Source of the DNA: Reinekea sp. G2M2-21
GTDB lineage: Bacteria > Pseudomonadota > Gammaproteobacteria > Pseudomonadales > Natronospirillaceae
Assembly: GCF_015687175.1 (NCBI RefSeq)
Contig: NZ_JADPQG010000004.1
Location: 1-64,000 of the forward strand
Length of the DNA: 64,000 nucleotides
Direction of reading: 5' to 3'
Below are positions 1-10,451 of the stretch, in pieces (within the stretch, counting starts at the first letter, position 1; every line of letters begins with the position of its first letter). The notes under the pieces were generated by a model. That model did no database searches, was not told where the DNA came from, and worked only from the letters and a program-made list of their open reading frames with translations. Position numbers and translations under genes: made by a program.

Positions 1-27
1 CGCTCGCCTTTTATGTGAGCGTTAGAG
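1..27 (+). other. attC site, right half only
   Basis: The window opens inside an integron attC site. Only the right part is present, ending in the core GTTAGAG at 21-27. The exact reverse complement, CTCTAAC, occurs at 419-425 at the end of the same cassette, as expected because the two cores come from one attC in the circular cassette. The left half lies outside the window. Confidence 0.75.
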
Positions 28-52
28 CTTGAGCAAGGAGCAAGGAGCAAGC

Positions 53-415
53 ATGAATGCAACGGAAAGAGAACTGATAGAGCTTGAGTTGCGGCTCCAC
101 AAACCCGAAATAAGGGCATCAAAAGAAGTCCTGGATGAGCTAATAGCTGATGAGTTCTGAGAAATAGGAGCCAGTGGAGTCTACTTCGGCAAAAGCGAAG
201 TGCTTGAGCAATTGCCTAGCGAAATTGAATCAAAAATAGAAGCTAGTGAGTTCGAGTATCGAAGAATGTCAGAATCAATTGCGCATTTAACTTACAAATC
301 CAGGCTCTATAGGCCTATCGGCACACTCGCTAGAATTAGCTATAGGACGTCTATATGGAAATTAAACGCAGGCAAGTGGCAGATGATATTCCATCAAGGA
401 ACAGTTACAGAGTGA
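53..415 (+). pseudogene. DUF4440-like (SnoaL/NTF2 fold) cassette gene broken by one in-frame TGA
   Basis: An ATG at 53 opens a frame that stops at TGA 158-160 and then continues in the same frame to the stop at 413-415. Read through, the product is about 120 residues and resembles small DUF4440 proteins: an N-terminal LELRLHKPEIRAS stretch, then LADEF-stop-EIGASG, where relatives have an aromatic run followed by E-F/I-G-x-S-G, and a C-terminal W-x-MIFHQGT strand. Family members are NTF2-fold proteins, often of unknown substrate. It is the only gene of its cassette (cores at 21-27 and 419-425). The single nonsense codon suggests recent loss of function; a sequencing error cannot be excluded. 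Confidence 0.65.
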
Positions 416-418
416 AAG

Positions 419-497
419 CTCTAACAAACGCCATCACCATCGGCCACTTTGTGGCCTGGACCTCGCTACGCTCGGCCGGTGTGGCGCGGCGTTATGC
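419..497 (+). other. attC site between cassettes 1 and 2
   Basis: The site starts with CTCTAAC at 419 and ends with GTTATGC at 491-497. Between them lie inverted arms rich in GGCC (around 453-465) and the GCTACGCTCGGCC segment. The start core pairs with the previous cassette's first core and the end core pairs with GCATAAC at 1284-1290. Confidence 0.85.
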
Positions 498-512
498 CAT
501 TAGAGTAATGAT

Positions 513-1289
513 ATGAATTGGTTAATTTCAGCAAATGGAAAAATGTATGATCATGCAAGTTCATTTGCACATTTTGGCTCAATTGATTGGCGCCAAGGAA
601 ATGTGAAATATGATATAGGTGATACTGTATATATTTATTGCACAAACCCAATTCAGCGCGTCAGATATAAATGCATAGTAACTGAGCTAAATAAAAGCTC
701 ATCCCAAATAAGAGATGATGAGCGCTACTGGATCAATAAAGAAGAATATGAAAAATCACTAGTTGGAAAATACTTTAACCTAAAGTTAATCGAAGAAGTT
801 GATTCAGAAAAACTATCATTATCAAGCCTCACAGAAAAAGGATTAAAGGCAGCACCACAAGGCCCAATTAAGCTAAATTCAGACCTTGAGGAATATATAT
901 CTGGTGTTTTCAGTACAGAAGACGATGAATATTTCCCAGACACTATCAAGGAAGATCATGGTGTTTACGAGGGTGTCAAGAAGCAAGTTTCAGTAAATAA
1001 ATATGAAAGAAGCACTATAGCTCGCGCAAAATGCATTGAAGCCCACGGCTATACATGCAAAGTATGCAACCTTAATTTTGAAGAAACATACGGTAGTGTG
1101 GGTAAAGAATTTATTCATGTGCACCATATTGTACCTATCCATACAATAGGTGAGAGCTACAAAATAGATTATATAAATGACTTAGTTCCTGTTTGCCCTA
1201 ACTGCCATGCAATGTTACATAGAGAAGTCGATGGAAAGTACTATTCTGTATCAGAGCTTTCGGAAATTGTACGGGCAAAAAAGGCATAA
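513..1289 (+). CDS. EVE-HNH modification-dependent type IV endonuclease (putative)
   Basis: The 258-residue product starts with an EVE/PUA-like fold (residues about 1-110: NWLISANGK, a GDTVYIYCT strand, then an RYKCIV strand). A variable linker leads to an HNH nuclease with zinc pair C182-C185, H-x-HH at 202-205, N222-D223, and C228-x2-CH at 228-232. EVE domains read modified cytosines, and EVE-HNH enzymes such as VcaM4I cut DNA carrying modified cytosine. The likely role is restriction of modified phage DNA. It is the sole gene of its cassette; ATG 513 lies 15 bases after the attC core. The stop overlaps the next attC core. All HNH residues appear intact, so it is probably active. Substrate specificity is inferred from the family only. 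Confidence 0.75.
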   Translation: MNWLISANGKMYDHASSFAHFGSIDWRQGNVKYDIGDTVYIYCTNPIQRVRYKCIVTELNKSSSQIRDDERYWINKEEYEKSLVGKYFNLKLIEEVDSEKLSLSSLTEKGLKAAPQGPIKLNSDLEEYISGVFSTEDDEYFPDTIKEDHGVYEGVKKQVSVNKYERSTIARAKCIEAHGYTCKVCNLNFEETYGSVGKEFIHVHHIVPIHTIGESYKIDYINDLVPVCPNCHAMLHREVDGKYYSVSELSEIVRAKKA

Positions 1290-1341
1290 CAAGCGACTGT
1301 GATTAAAAACAACCCTATTTCCCAATACCCCATTAACTAAT

Positions 1342-2512
<1,171 letters not shown>

Positions 2513-2575
2513 GTCACTCCAGCCGACGCCAAAAAGCGGCGCGGCTGAGTTTAATCGTTATGAATCAGGGTAATA

Positions 2576-3019
2576 ATGAATAAGTACTTTCTGCTATCTC
2601 TTGGTGTCTTATACGGCTTTTTATGGATTGTAATTTCTGCTCTGGCTTATACGTTTGGATTTAGCTTGCCGTTAATTGCGTTGAATCTTTCTGAAATTCT
2701 AAGTATTAAGCCAGAGCTTGGAATACAGATTATCCGAGTGGCTTGGGCTGTTGAAATACTATTGTATTGCTTACTTTGTTGGGTACCTGTCCAGATTATC
2801 GTGTCTAGGCTTCGGATTCGGAACACAACTGTTTGGCTTGTGCTGCTTGGCTTAATAGGGTTTGCAATAAATATATGGTTGCTAATAATTAGTAAGCCAC
2901 AGTTCATAAATAGCTATATAGTTTATTTGGTTGAAATAAGCTTTTTTACTGCTGTTCCAGTTTTAATTGACCGAGGTTCGAAATTCATAACAAAACCCGG
3001 CAACAACAAGGCCAGCTAA
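2576..3019 (+). CDS. Cassette-encoded four-helix membrane protein, unknown family
   Basis: The 147-residue product has four hydrophobic segments (about residues 4-30, 54-78, 86-106 and 114-132) separated by short basic loops such as SRLRIRN, so it should sit in the inner membrane. I recognise no family. It starts at ATG 2576, about 12 bases after the attC core (2557-2563), behind GGGTAATA. Its 3' end runs into the following attC, whose left core (2985-2991) lies inside the reading frame, so the last dozen residues are encoded by recombination-site DNA. That is common for cassette genes. Confidence 0.65.
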   Translation: MNKYFLLSLGVLYGFLWIVISALAYTFGFSLPLIALNLSEILSIKPELGIQIIRVAWAVEILLYCLLCWVPVQIIVSRLRIRNTTVWLVLLGLIGFAINIWLLIISKPQFINSYIVYLVEISFFTAVPVLIDRGSKFITKPGNNKAS

Positions 3020-3082
3020 TTACCCGCTTTGCGGCTGGCCTTTGGACTCGCTTACGCTCGCCGCTGCGGGCAAACGTTATGT
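2985..3082 (+). other. attC site
   Basis: It runs from core TCATAAC (2985-2991), the exact complement of this cassette's first core GTTATGA (2557-2563), to GTTATGT (3076-3082). The arms include GGCCAGC/GCTGGCC (around 3011 and 3034). The phrase GGACTCGCTTACGCTCGCCGC recurs with small changes in the site at 4133-4227. Confidence 0.88.
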
Positions 3083-3103
3083 GAGGGTACGTAGAGAGAG
3101 TCT

Positions 3104-3520
3104 GTGAAAACTATCAAACACCAAACAAATGATGACTTTCAGGTTATCGAGCCGAACTTACATGATTCTAATTTGTTTTCAGTTGAGAATGATCAAGGTC
3201 AGGCCATTTTAAAATTCAGACTGGTATCAGGTGAATTAGTCCAAGCGATATTCACTAATGTAAAGCGACTAGTTTGTAATGACTTTCGAGAAGGAAATAT
3301 AGTTCTAGATGTAACCATTGAGAGAGAAGTCCATGTTTCAGACCATGGATTGGAAAAGTTGTTTATTCCTCCCATGGCAATGTTCGAAAAATATAATGCA
3401 TACATTCAGACTGTTAAGGAAAGCATTGAAAGCGGTAAAATGATGCTCGTTACTATTAATCCATCATATGGTTGCGATGGAATGATTTATTGTGAAAATG
3501 TATGTTTTCAACAGATATAG
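3104..3520 (+). CDS. Cassette-encoded hypothetical protein
   Basis: The 138-residue soluble protein reads from GTG 3104, 21 bases after the attC core, preceded by AGAGAG. It has alternating beta-rich segments (FQVIEPNLHDSNLFSVEN, AILKFRLVSGELVQAIFTNV) and no signal peptide or membrane segment. I do not recognise the family. The pattern of short strands with a central DFREGNIVLDV resembles immunity-type or ligand-binding small folds, but that is only an impression. It is the single gene of its cassette and is AT-rich like its neighbours. Confidence 0.55.
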   Translation: MKTIKHQTNDDFQVIEPNLHDSNLFSVENDQGQAILKFRLVSGELVQAIFTNVKRLVCNDFREGNIVLDVTIEREVHVSDHGLEKLFIPPMAMFEKYNAYIQTVKESIESGKMMLVTINPSYGCDGMIYCENVCFQQI

Positions 3521-3551
3521 ATGTACTAGGTCTGCGCTACACCAAGGCATC

Positions 3552-3670
3552 ACATAACAAGCGCCTGCAATCTGACCTCTGACCTCTGACCTCTGGCCAC
3601 TGTCACCTTTTGTGCAAAAATCCGCACAAAAGGCGCCAGTAGTCTCCGGCAGTTGAGGCGGGCGTTAACT
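3552..3670 (+). other. attC site with internal TGACCTC repeats
   Basis: Left core ACATAAC (3552-3558) is the complement of the cassette's first core GTTATGT (3076-3082); right core is GTTAACT (3664-3670). The arm includes three tandem copies of TGACCTC (about 3575-3595) and the inverted pair CCTTTTGTGC/GCACAAAAGG (around 3607 and 3625). At 119 bp it is the longest intact site here. Confidence 0.85.
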
Positions 3671-3685
3671 TAAGGAATGAAGTAA

Positions 3686-4138
3686 TTGGGAACACTCATA
3701 CATGACCGTGTAGAAGCAGCACGAAATGGTAAAAATGAAACAGTAGTCTGCAAAACTAAAAGTGGCTGGGTAGTAATCGGAGACGTTCAGTTTTTAAAAG
3801 GTTATTGCCTTTTGTTAGCAGATCCAGTCGTTGAGTCTTTGAATAGCTTGACTGAAGAAGAGCGTAAGCAATATCTCTATGAGACAACAGTGATTGGAGA
3901 TGCACTGTTAGAACTAACCGGTTGTTATCGTGTCAACTACGAAACATTGGGTAATAGCGAACCAGCTTTACATACACATATTTTCCCTCGCTACTTGTCT
4001 GAAGAGCCTGAAATACGAAGATATCCGGCTTGGTTTTATGATTGGGAAAATGCTCCAAAATTTAATAAAGATGAAATGGCAGAATTTGCTAATAAGCTAA
4101 AGCAATACCTTATTAAAGCTGGGATAGCCATAAGTTAA
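3686..4138 (+). CDS. HIT-family hydrolase, cassette-encoded
   Basis: The 150-residue protein has the histidine-triad signature in the form LHTHIFPRY (around residue 95), plus the upstream ...VVIGDVQFLKGYCLLLADP strand that matches HIT-fold proteins. These hydrolyse or transfer nucleotides from nucleoside phosphate conjugates using the central His; here two motif histidines are spaced H-x-H and the third position is replaced by a proline-arginine. A start at TTG 3686 is taken from the frame; there is no good SD, so the true start could lie a little downstream. The stop overlaps the next attC core. Confidence 0.65.
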   Translation: MGTLIHDRVEAARNGKNETVVCKTKSGWVVIGDVQFLKGYCLLLADPVVESLNSLTEEERKQYLYETTVIGDALLELTGCYRVNYETLGNSEPALHTHIFPRYLSEEPEIRRYPAWFYDWENAPKFNKDEMAEFANKLKQYLIKAGIAIS

Positions 4139-4227
4139 CAATACGCTGTAGCAATGCAGCCTTAAATTCACCGCTATGCGGTGGGCTGTGGACTCGCTCA
4201 CGCTCGCCGCTAAGCTTTGCGTTAAGC
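4133..4227 (+). other. attC site
   Basis: Left core AGTTAAC (4133-4139) is the complement of GTTAACT (3664-3670); right core is GTTAAGC (4221-4227). The arms contain CACCGC-TATGC-GGTG (around 4170-4183) and GACTCGCTCACGCTCGCCGC, near-identical to the site ending at 3082. Confidence 0.88.
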
Positions 4228-4264
4228 TCTACAATCAAACCGGCTTCAATTAGAAGCAAATTAA

Positions 4265-4711
4265 ATGAAAAAGAGAGTTACTCCCCGAGACAAGAAATAC
4301 TTCGCGAGTTTGTACGCAAGTAAAAGGCGGCTTAAAAATCGAGTTCTTTGGCATGAGAGGTTTGTAGCCTCAGCAGTCGCAGAGTATCTTGAAATATATG
4401 GCACTAAGCCAAAAAGAAAGCCTCGTTTGAGTAGCAACCTAGAGTGGCTGTTAACTTGGAAGTTAAAAACTACATTATGTCCAATATTAATGTGGTGCGA
4501 TGGTCTAGAAAATATTAAGGTTAAGCGGATTGGTAAGTATCGAATGGCCTTTCGGTCTGAGATCTGGATAGGTCCTGAAGACGGAAGCGGAATTACAAGT
4601 AAAGGTACAATTACTGGTGAAATTGAAGTTAGGCATACTGGCAAGCAGCTTAAAAATTACGCAATGGTAATTCAGCATGAAAACTGTACCTATGAAGCAA
4701 AAAAAGCTTAA
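4265..4711 (+). CDS. Cassette-encoded basic hypothetical protein
   Basis: A 148-residue, strongly basic protein (an N-terminal KKRVTPRDKKY stretch and a GTKPKRKPRLS stretch near residues 45-56) with a beta-rich second half (RMAFRSEIWIGP, GTITGEIEVRHTG). No signal peptide or membrane span is seen, and I do not recognise a family. ATG 4265 lies 38 bases after the attC core, behind an AGAAGC stretch. The stop TAA lies within the next attC core (4706-4712). The basic N-terminal half suggests nucleic-acid contact, but this is inference. Confidence 0.6.
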   Translation: MKKRVTPRDKKYFASLYASKRRLKNRVLWHERFVASAVAEYLEIYGTKPKRKPRLSSNLEWLLTWKLKTTLCPILMWCDGLENIKVKRIGKYRMAFRSEIWIGPEDGSGITSKGTITGEIEVRHTGKQLKNYAMVIQHENCTYEAKKA

Positions 4712-4819
4712 CAAGTTTGTCCAGTTGACGTTTTGGTCTACGCTCCGTTTTGGGGTGGCCGCGCCACTTTACCCCAAAACTCCACTACAACCAAAACGCA
4801 ACTGACAAAGGCGTTATGC
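4706..4819 (+). other. attC site
   Basis: Left core GCTTAAC (4706-4712) is the complement of GTTAAGC (4221-4227); right core is GTTATGC (4813-4819). Long arms pair around GTTTTGGGGT (4746-4755) and ACCCCAAAAC (4771-4780), and around CGTTTTGGT/ACCAAAACG. Confidence 0.88.
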
Positions 4820-4852
4820 GTAGAATATGGTAACTCAATAATTGAGGTTTAC

Positions 4853-5242
4853 ATGATTGAAGTAATGGAAGAGCTTAAAAAGATTGGCGATCTATACAAA
4901 CAACAAAATTATTCCAGTGCTCTCGACAAACTTGACGATCTTTGGAATTCTATTCCTGAGCCAAAATTCGAAATTCGAAACTCTTTTTTTATTATCATGT
5001 ATGGAGTTAAAGTTTCATTAATACTAAATAATCTGGAAAAGGCTTGGACGTGGGCGGTATTAGCTCCTGTATATAATAAGGGGCGCCAAGATATCGGAGA
5101 GGCTGAGTTTATTGTTGGTATGGTGGCTTTTGAGAGGGAGGAATTAGAAATTTCGGTTGAAAATTTTAAAATCGCAAACAAAAAATCTGGTGGGAGGGCA
5201 TTTCATGGAGAAGATCCGAAATATAAAGCCATCATTATATAG
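4853..5242 (+). CDS. Cassette-encoded TPR-like helical protein
   Basis: From ATG 4853 the product is 129 residues. An in-frame upstream extension to 4733 would run through the attC, so the later start is preferred. The protein is helical with TPR-like paired helices (LYKQQNYSSALDKLDDLWNS, then LEKAWTWAVLAPVYNK, then GMVAFEREELEISVENFKIA), fitting a small protein-protein interaction module. I do not recognise a specific family. The stop is followed by about 80 bases without an attC before the next gene, so the two genes may share one cassette. Confidence 0.6.
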   Translation: MIEVMEELKKIGDLYKQQNYSSALDKLDDLWNSIPEPKFEIRNSFFIIMYGVKVSLILNNLEKAWTWAVLAPVYNKGRQDIGEAEFIVGMVAFEREELEISVENFKIANKKSGGRAFHGEDPKYKAIII

Positions 5243-5266
5243 TGATCAACTAGAGGCGCATAAATA

Positions 5267-5309
5267 GTGATATATGGACCCGTCTTTTGCAGTTGCGTCC
5301 GTATATCAC
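5267..5309. repeat. Inverted repeat between two cassette genes
   Basis: The arms GTGATATATGGAC (5267-5279) and GTCCGTATATCAC (5297-5309) pair at 12 of 13 positions around a 17-base loop. It lies just before the start of the next gene (ATG 5325), where a cassette boundary would be expected but no GTTNNNN core is present. It could be an operator, an mRNA hairpin or a decayed site. Confidence 0.6.
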
Positions 5310-5324
5310 ACTGTTACTTTAATT

Positions 5325-5720
5325 ATGAAACCAGAATTTAGTACCTACACTGAAGCCCAGCTTAGAGATGTGTTGAGACATATCGACAAGCGGAAATTTC
5401 CAGAGCGAGTAGAAGAAATTGAGCACCTGCTTGCTGATCCTGTGTTTTTGCATAATACACGGAGAGATAAAGCTATTCGTGATGCAGAAGAATTAGAACA
5501 AAATGATCACAACCAAAAAGCTAGTGGAATTGCATGGATTATCGGGTACGGGGTTCTATTAGTGATATTCGGCGTTTCGACCAATAGATATGCAATTAGC
5601 ATCAAGAATGATGTTAACGATCCATTTTTTCGATACGGTTTTGGATTAATATGCATATTCGGTGGTTCTTACTGGATGTATAAGTATTACAAAAACCGAA
5701 ATAAAGTAACTAGAAAATGA
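5325..5720 (+). CDS. Two-helix membrane protein, related to the product of 32801-33190
   Basis: ATG 5325 gives 131 residues: an N-terminal cytoplasmic segment MKPEFSTYTEAQL, then IDKRKFPERVEEIE, a charged linker, and two membrane helices (about residues 68-85 and 100-118) ending in a basic tail. A start further upstream (5274) would cross the inverted repeat at 5267-5309. The protein at 32801-33190 shares the layout and the motifs MKP..S.Y...QL, ID..K.P.RVEEIE and two helices, so both belong to one small unnamed family. Its function is unknown. One copy in an integron and one outside suggests capture. Confidence 0.65.
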   Translation: MKPEFSTYTEAQLRDVLRHIDKRKFPERVEEIEHLLADPVFLHNTRRDKAIRDAEELEQNDHNQKASGIAWIIGYGVLLVIFGVSTNRYAISIKNDVNDPFFRYGFGLICIFGGSYWMYKYYKNRNKVTRK

Positions 5721-5727
5721 ACTTCGT

Positions 5728-5805
5728 GCGTAAACACCGCTTCGCGGTAGGCACTGGGCTCAATCACGCTGGCGCGCAATTTCGCCAGTTATTTTGGAGT
5801 TAACT
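5728..5805 (+). other. attC site, degenerate left core
   Basis: The right core GTTAACT (5799-5805) is clear and pairs with AGTTAAC at 6243-6249. The left core reads GCGTAAAC (5728-5735) where GCATAAC would be expected from the first core at 4813-4819, so it has changed. The arms contain CACCGC-TTC-GCGGTAG and CTGGCGCGCAATTTCGCCAG (about 5770-5789). Confidence 0.65.
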
Positions 5806-5822
5806 GCTTTAGGTATTAGTCA

Positions 5823-6248
5823 TTGAATTTAATTGTTACTGAAAAACCAGATCAAGAGCTTATCGATGGAATTAGGGCTGGGCTTCAGAACCACAATCGA
5901 CCTTTTCTAGAAAACGTATTGCGTACTGATCTTTCTGTGCATGGAACGCTCGAGGATGGAAGTATTGCCTGTGGAATTGTTGGGGAAGTATGGGGTGCGT
6001 AGCTTTCTGTTAAGTACTTATTTGTTAGTCCATTAAAAAAGCAGCAAGGTATTGGCTCTGAGTTGTTGTCCAAACTTGAAGAGAAAGCAGTTTCTCTTGG
6101 TGCAAAACAATCAGTCTTGGAAACCTATAGTTTTCAGGCCAAAGGGTTCTATGAGAAAAATGGTTACGAACTTAGAATGACACTGGACAATTGTCCTGAA
6201 ACCGATCAGTTACATTATTTGACTAAGGTACTTGATCGTAGTAGTTAA
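5823..6248 (+). pseudogene. GNAT acetyltransferase cassette gene with an in-frame TAG
   Basis: The frame opens at TTG 5823, 18 bases after the attC core, and continues to TAA 6246-6248 except for TAG at 6000-6002. Read through, it is a 141-residue GNAT protein: VEVWGA-stop-LSVKYLFV, then the acetyl-CoA loop QQGIGSELL, then ETYSFQAKGFYEKNGYE. Relatives have Trp at the stop position (W-G-W-L), so TGG to TAG is the simplest change. Members with this ending often acetylate small amines or act in unknown resistance. An internal start near 6063 could at most give a fragment. Confidence 0.75.
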
Positions 6249-6342
6249 CAAATAGTAGCCGCATTTGGCCCGCTTTTCACCGCTTCGCGGCATGCCTAGG
6301 ATTCGCCCCTTTCGTCGCTCACCGCTAAGCTAGTCGTTGAAA
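6243..6342 (+). other. Last attC site of the array
   Basis: Left core AGTTAAC (6243-6249) is the complement of GTTAACT (5799-5805). The arms include CACCGCTTCGCGG and a right end TCGTTGAAA with core GTTGAAA (6336-6342). No matching TTTCAAC core follows, so this is where the array ends. Confidence 0.75.
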
Positions 6343-6781
6343 TGTCCACCTCGTGTCACGACCCTCACTCTCAACCTTACATCAAACCGCCGCTAAGCGA
6401 TTTTTCCTGCCTCCTTTAAGATACAGTTAGCGGCAGCTGCGTTGTGACCACAGTCATTACTCGCATGCAAAACGGTACTTAGTGTTTATGCGTTTAGCTA
6501 ACAACTTTAGTGTTGTGTTTTCCGATGTAAAAAAGACCTGCCGGTCATAACGCGAATAGCATCATGACTTCTCACTAAGTAGTCGTCTAATAAAATCAAT
6601 AACTTAGACCGCCAATTGGCAGCATCTTTATTGTTCATAAACATGTTGCTGTTTGTTTTCCTCCATACCTGTGGCGCTTATTCAACCTCGCTTTGCAATC
6701 TGACGCTCCTTGATAACTATCAACGCCAATGGTCGTCGGTGCTTTAGCATGCCCTTCAGCTATTGAAAGGAGGGGACCCTT
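6343..6781 (+). promoter_or_regulatory. norC leader region, no gene seen
   Basis: The 439 bases between the last attC and norC hold no convincing reading frame. Besides the FNR/Dnr box at 6710-6723, I see only short inverted words and a good ribosome-binding site GAAAGGAGGGG (6767-6777) just before norC. Confidence 0.5.
6710..6723 (+). promoter_or_regulatory. FNR/Dnr-type box upstream of norC
   Basis: TTGATAACTATCAA is a perfect TTGAT-N4-ATCAA palindrome, the site recognised by FNR, Anr, Dnr and NnrR regulators. Its centre is about 65 bases before the norC ATG (6782), a spacing compatible with activation centred near -41 if the transcript starts some 20-25 bases upstream of the ATG. It predicts induction of norCBD under low oxygen or nitric oxide. 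Confidence 0.85.
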
Positions 6782-8630
<1,849 letters not shown>

Positions 8631-8636
8631 CACTCG

Positions 8637-10451
8637 ATGGAAGAGTGGGTCGGTCAACAGTGGCATCATTGGCTCAGTCGTCGTGAGGCGACTGAGTACG
8701 AAGACGCAGCCGTCGCATTAAAAGACATTCGTGTGGCCTTGAAGGCGCTGCTGGTGTCTTTGGGTGGTTCTGCCAACCTTGGGTTGCAAAGTGTCTGGCC
8801 GATTCGTTTCGCCCATGCCGGTGGCAGCCGATGGCGGTTGACTGACTATGGCACACATACGCTGGCCTTGATCGATCACGAAAGCCTTCATCTGCCCCCG
8901 CAGGTGAATTGTTTCCCCGATGCGCGTTTGAACCTTGATCTCTACTATTGGTGGGTCGCTATGGCGGCGGTTTGGCCAGCGGCACCGCAACACTGGTATC
9001 AGCAAAACCAAATAGCGATGCAACGGGTGTTCACGCAACTCCCAGGTCTGGCGCGACGTTGGCCGAAAATGCGTCAGGCTCTTCTGGCCGAACGACCATC
9101 GTTGCATGCTTTGTCTACGGTAGACCGTACAAACGAACAGATCGTGCGCGCGATCTTGCAGCAATCCGAACCGCAATTTAACCACCTTGCGCATGCTCGA
9201 CGTTTTCCGTATCCAATACGGTTGTGGTTGTACCCATCGCCAACGGTTGAAGAATCTGTGCCTGCCATGGGAGAAACTGAAGACAACAGCGACGCGGAAA
9301 CCCATGCCGACACACAATCTATCGAGGGTAAAAAATCCGCCCGCCGAGTGTCGGAGCAAGATGAAAAAAGCGGCCTGTTATTGTTTCGTCTGGAAAATCT
9401 ATTCACCGTGTCTGATTGGCTGAACGTACAACGGCCGCAGGAAGATGATGAAGATGCCAGTAACGACGCCGCGCAAGCACTGGATCAGATTTCGCTCGGT
9501 CAACAGCATTCAGCCGTTGGCGCTAAAGTTCGCTTCGATCTGGACTTGCCCGCACAAGCCGTTGATGACTTACCGTTACACGAAGGCATTTTGCTGCCCG
9601 AATGGCATTACCGCAAAGAGGCTTTCTTACCCGATCACTGCCGATTGGTCCCCATGCTTAGCCGGGATGCGCGAGAACAAAACGTTCCTGAGCATTTGCG
9701 TGGACTGGTCCGACTAGTACGACATCAGTTCAAGCAATGGCGTAGTGAACCGCTGCGTCAACATCGGCAACTGGACGGCAATGAAATCGATATTCAAGCC
9801 TGGGTCGAGCAGATCAGTCAGCCCACACATGACAGCGCCATGGCTGTATACACCGACCGCCCCAAAGTACGCAAAAGCCGCAGCACCCTGTTGCTCGCGG
9901 ATGTCAGTCAGTCCACAGAAAGCTATGTGAATAACCGACCCATCATAGACGGCATCCGCGACGCGTTGCTGGTGTTTGCGGAAGGGTTGGATGCGATCAA
10001 TGAACCTTTTAGTCTTTATGCCTTTTCATCCATTCGCCGGCGGCAGGTGCGCTTTCATTTACTGAAAAATGCACGGGAGCCCTGGTCCGACCTGACCCGA
10101 GGGCGTGTATTGGCACTCAAGCCTGGTTACTACACCCGCATGGGCGCCGCTATACGACAATCGACAACCGTATTGTTGGATGCCGAACAAGAGCAAAGGT
10201 GGTTGCTTATTCTTACCGATGGCAAACCTAACGATGTGGATCATTACGAACATCGTTACGGCATTGAAGACACCCGCAAAGCCGTGCTGGAGGCAAAAGA
10301 AAAGGGCATACAGGTTTTTGCCATAACGCTGGACCCTGAGGCTGATGAATACGCACCGCATTTGTTTGGCAGTGAGAATTACCATTTGGTCACCCGGAAT
10401 GAAAATCTGGTTGAGTTACTGCCCAGATTGTTCCGGCAGCTATCGATTTAA
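8637..10451 (+). CDS. norD: NorD, von Willebrand factor A protein for NO reductase activation
   Basis: The 604-residue protein ends with a VWA domain: the MIDAS motif D-V-S-Q-S-T near residue 422 (LLLADVSQST) and a later ILTDGKPNDVDHY loop. The N-terminal region is the NorD-specific part. NorD works with the MoxR-type ATPase NorQ to insert the NorB non-haem iron. No norQ is present here, so the partner is likely encoded elsewhere, as with nirQ in Pseudomonas. ATG 8637 lies six bases after norB. Its stop overlaps the convergent regulator gene by four bases. Confidence 0.9.
   Translation: MEEWVGQQWHHWLSRREATEYEDAAVALKDIRVALKALLVSLGGSANLGLQSVWPIRFAHAGGSRWRLTDYGTHTLALIDHESLHLPPQVNCFPDARLNLDLYYWWVAMAAVWPAAPQHWYQQNQIAMQRVFTQLPGLARRWPKMRQALLAERPSLHALSTVDRTNEQIVRAILQQSEPQFNHLAHARRFPYPIRLWLYPSPTVEESVPAMGETEDNSDAETHADTQSIEGKKSARRVSEQDEKSGLLLFRLENLFTVSDWLNVQRPQEDDEDASNDAAQALDQISLGQQHSAVGAKVRFDLDLPAQAVDDLPLHEGILLPEWHYRKEAFLPDHCRLVPMLSRDAREQNVPEHLRGLVRLVRHQFKQWRSEPLRQHRQLDGNEIDIQAWVEQISQPTHDSAMAVYTDRPKVRKSRSTLLLADVSQSTESYVNNRPIIDGIRDALLVFAEGLDAINEPFSLYAFSSIRRRQVRFHLLKNAREPWSDLTRGRVLALKPGYYTRMGAAIRQSTTVLLDAEQEQRWLLILTDGKPNDVDHYEHRYGIEDTRKAVLEAKEKGIQVFAITLDPEADEYAPHLFGSENYHLVTRNENLVELLPRLFRQLSI

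Noticed and set aside
158-160. UGA as a selenocysteine codon in the DUF4440-like gene
   Set aside because: No SECIS-like hairpin follows, no selenoprotein family matches, and other genes in the window show plain nonsense decay.
466-651. Minus-strand ORF opposite the start of the EVE-HNH gene
   Set aside because: It overlaps a well-supported cassette gene in the opposite strand and runs across the attC; no SD or family is seen.
8718-9359. 213-residue minus-strand ORF inside norD
   Set aside because: norD is clearly coding in the + frame; this frame is a long chance shadow in GC-rich sequence.
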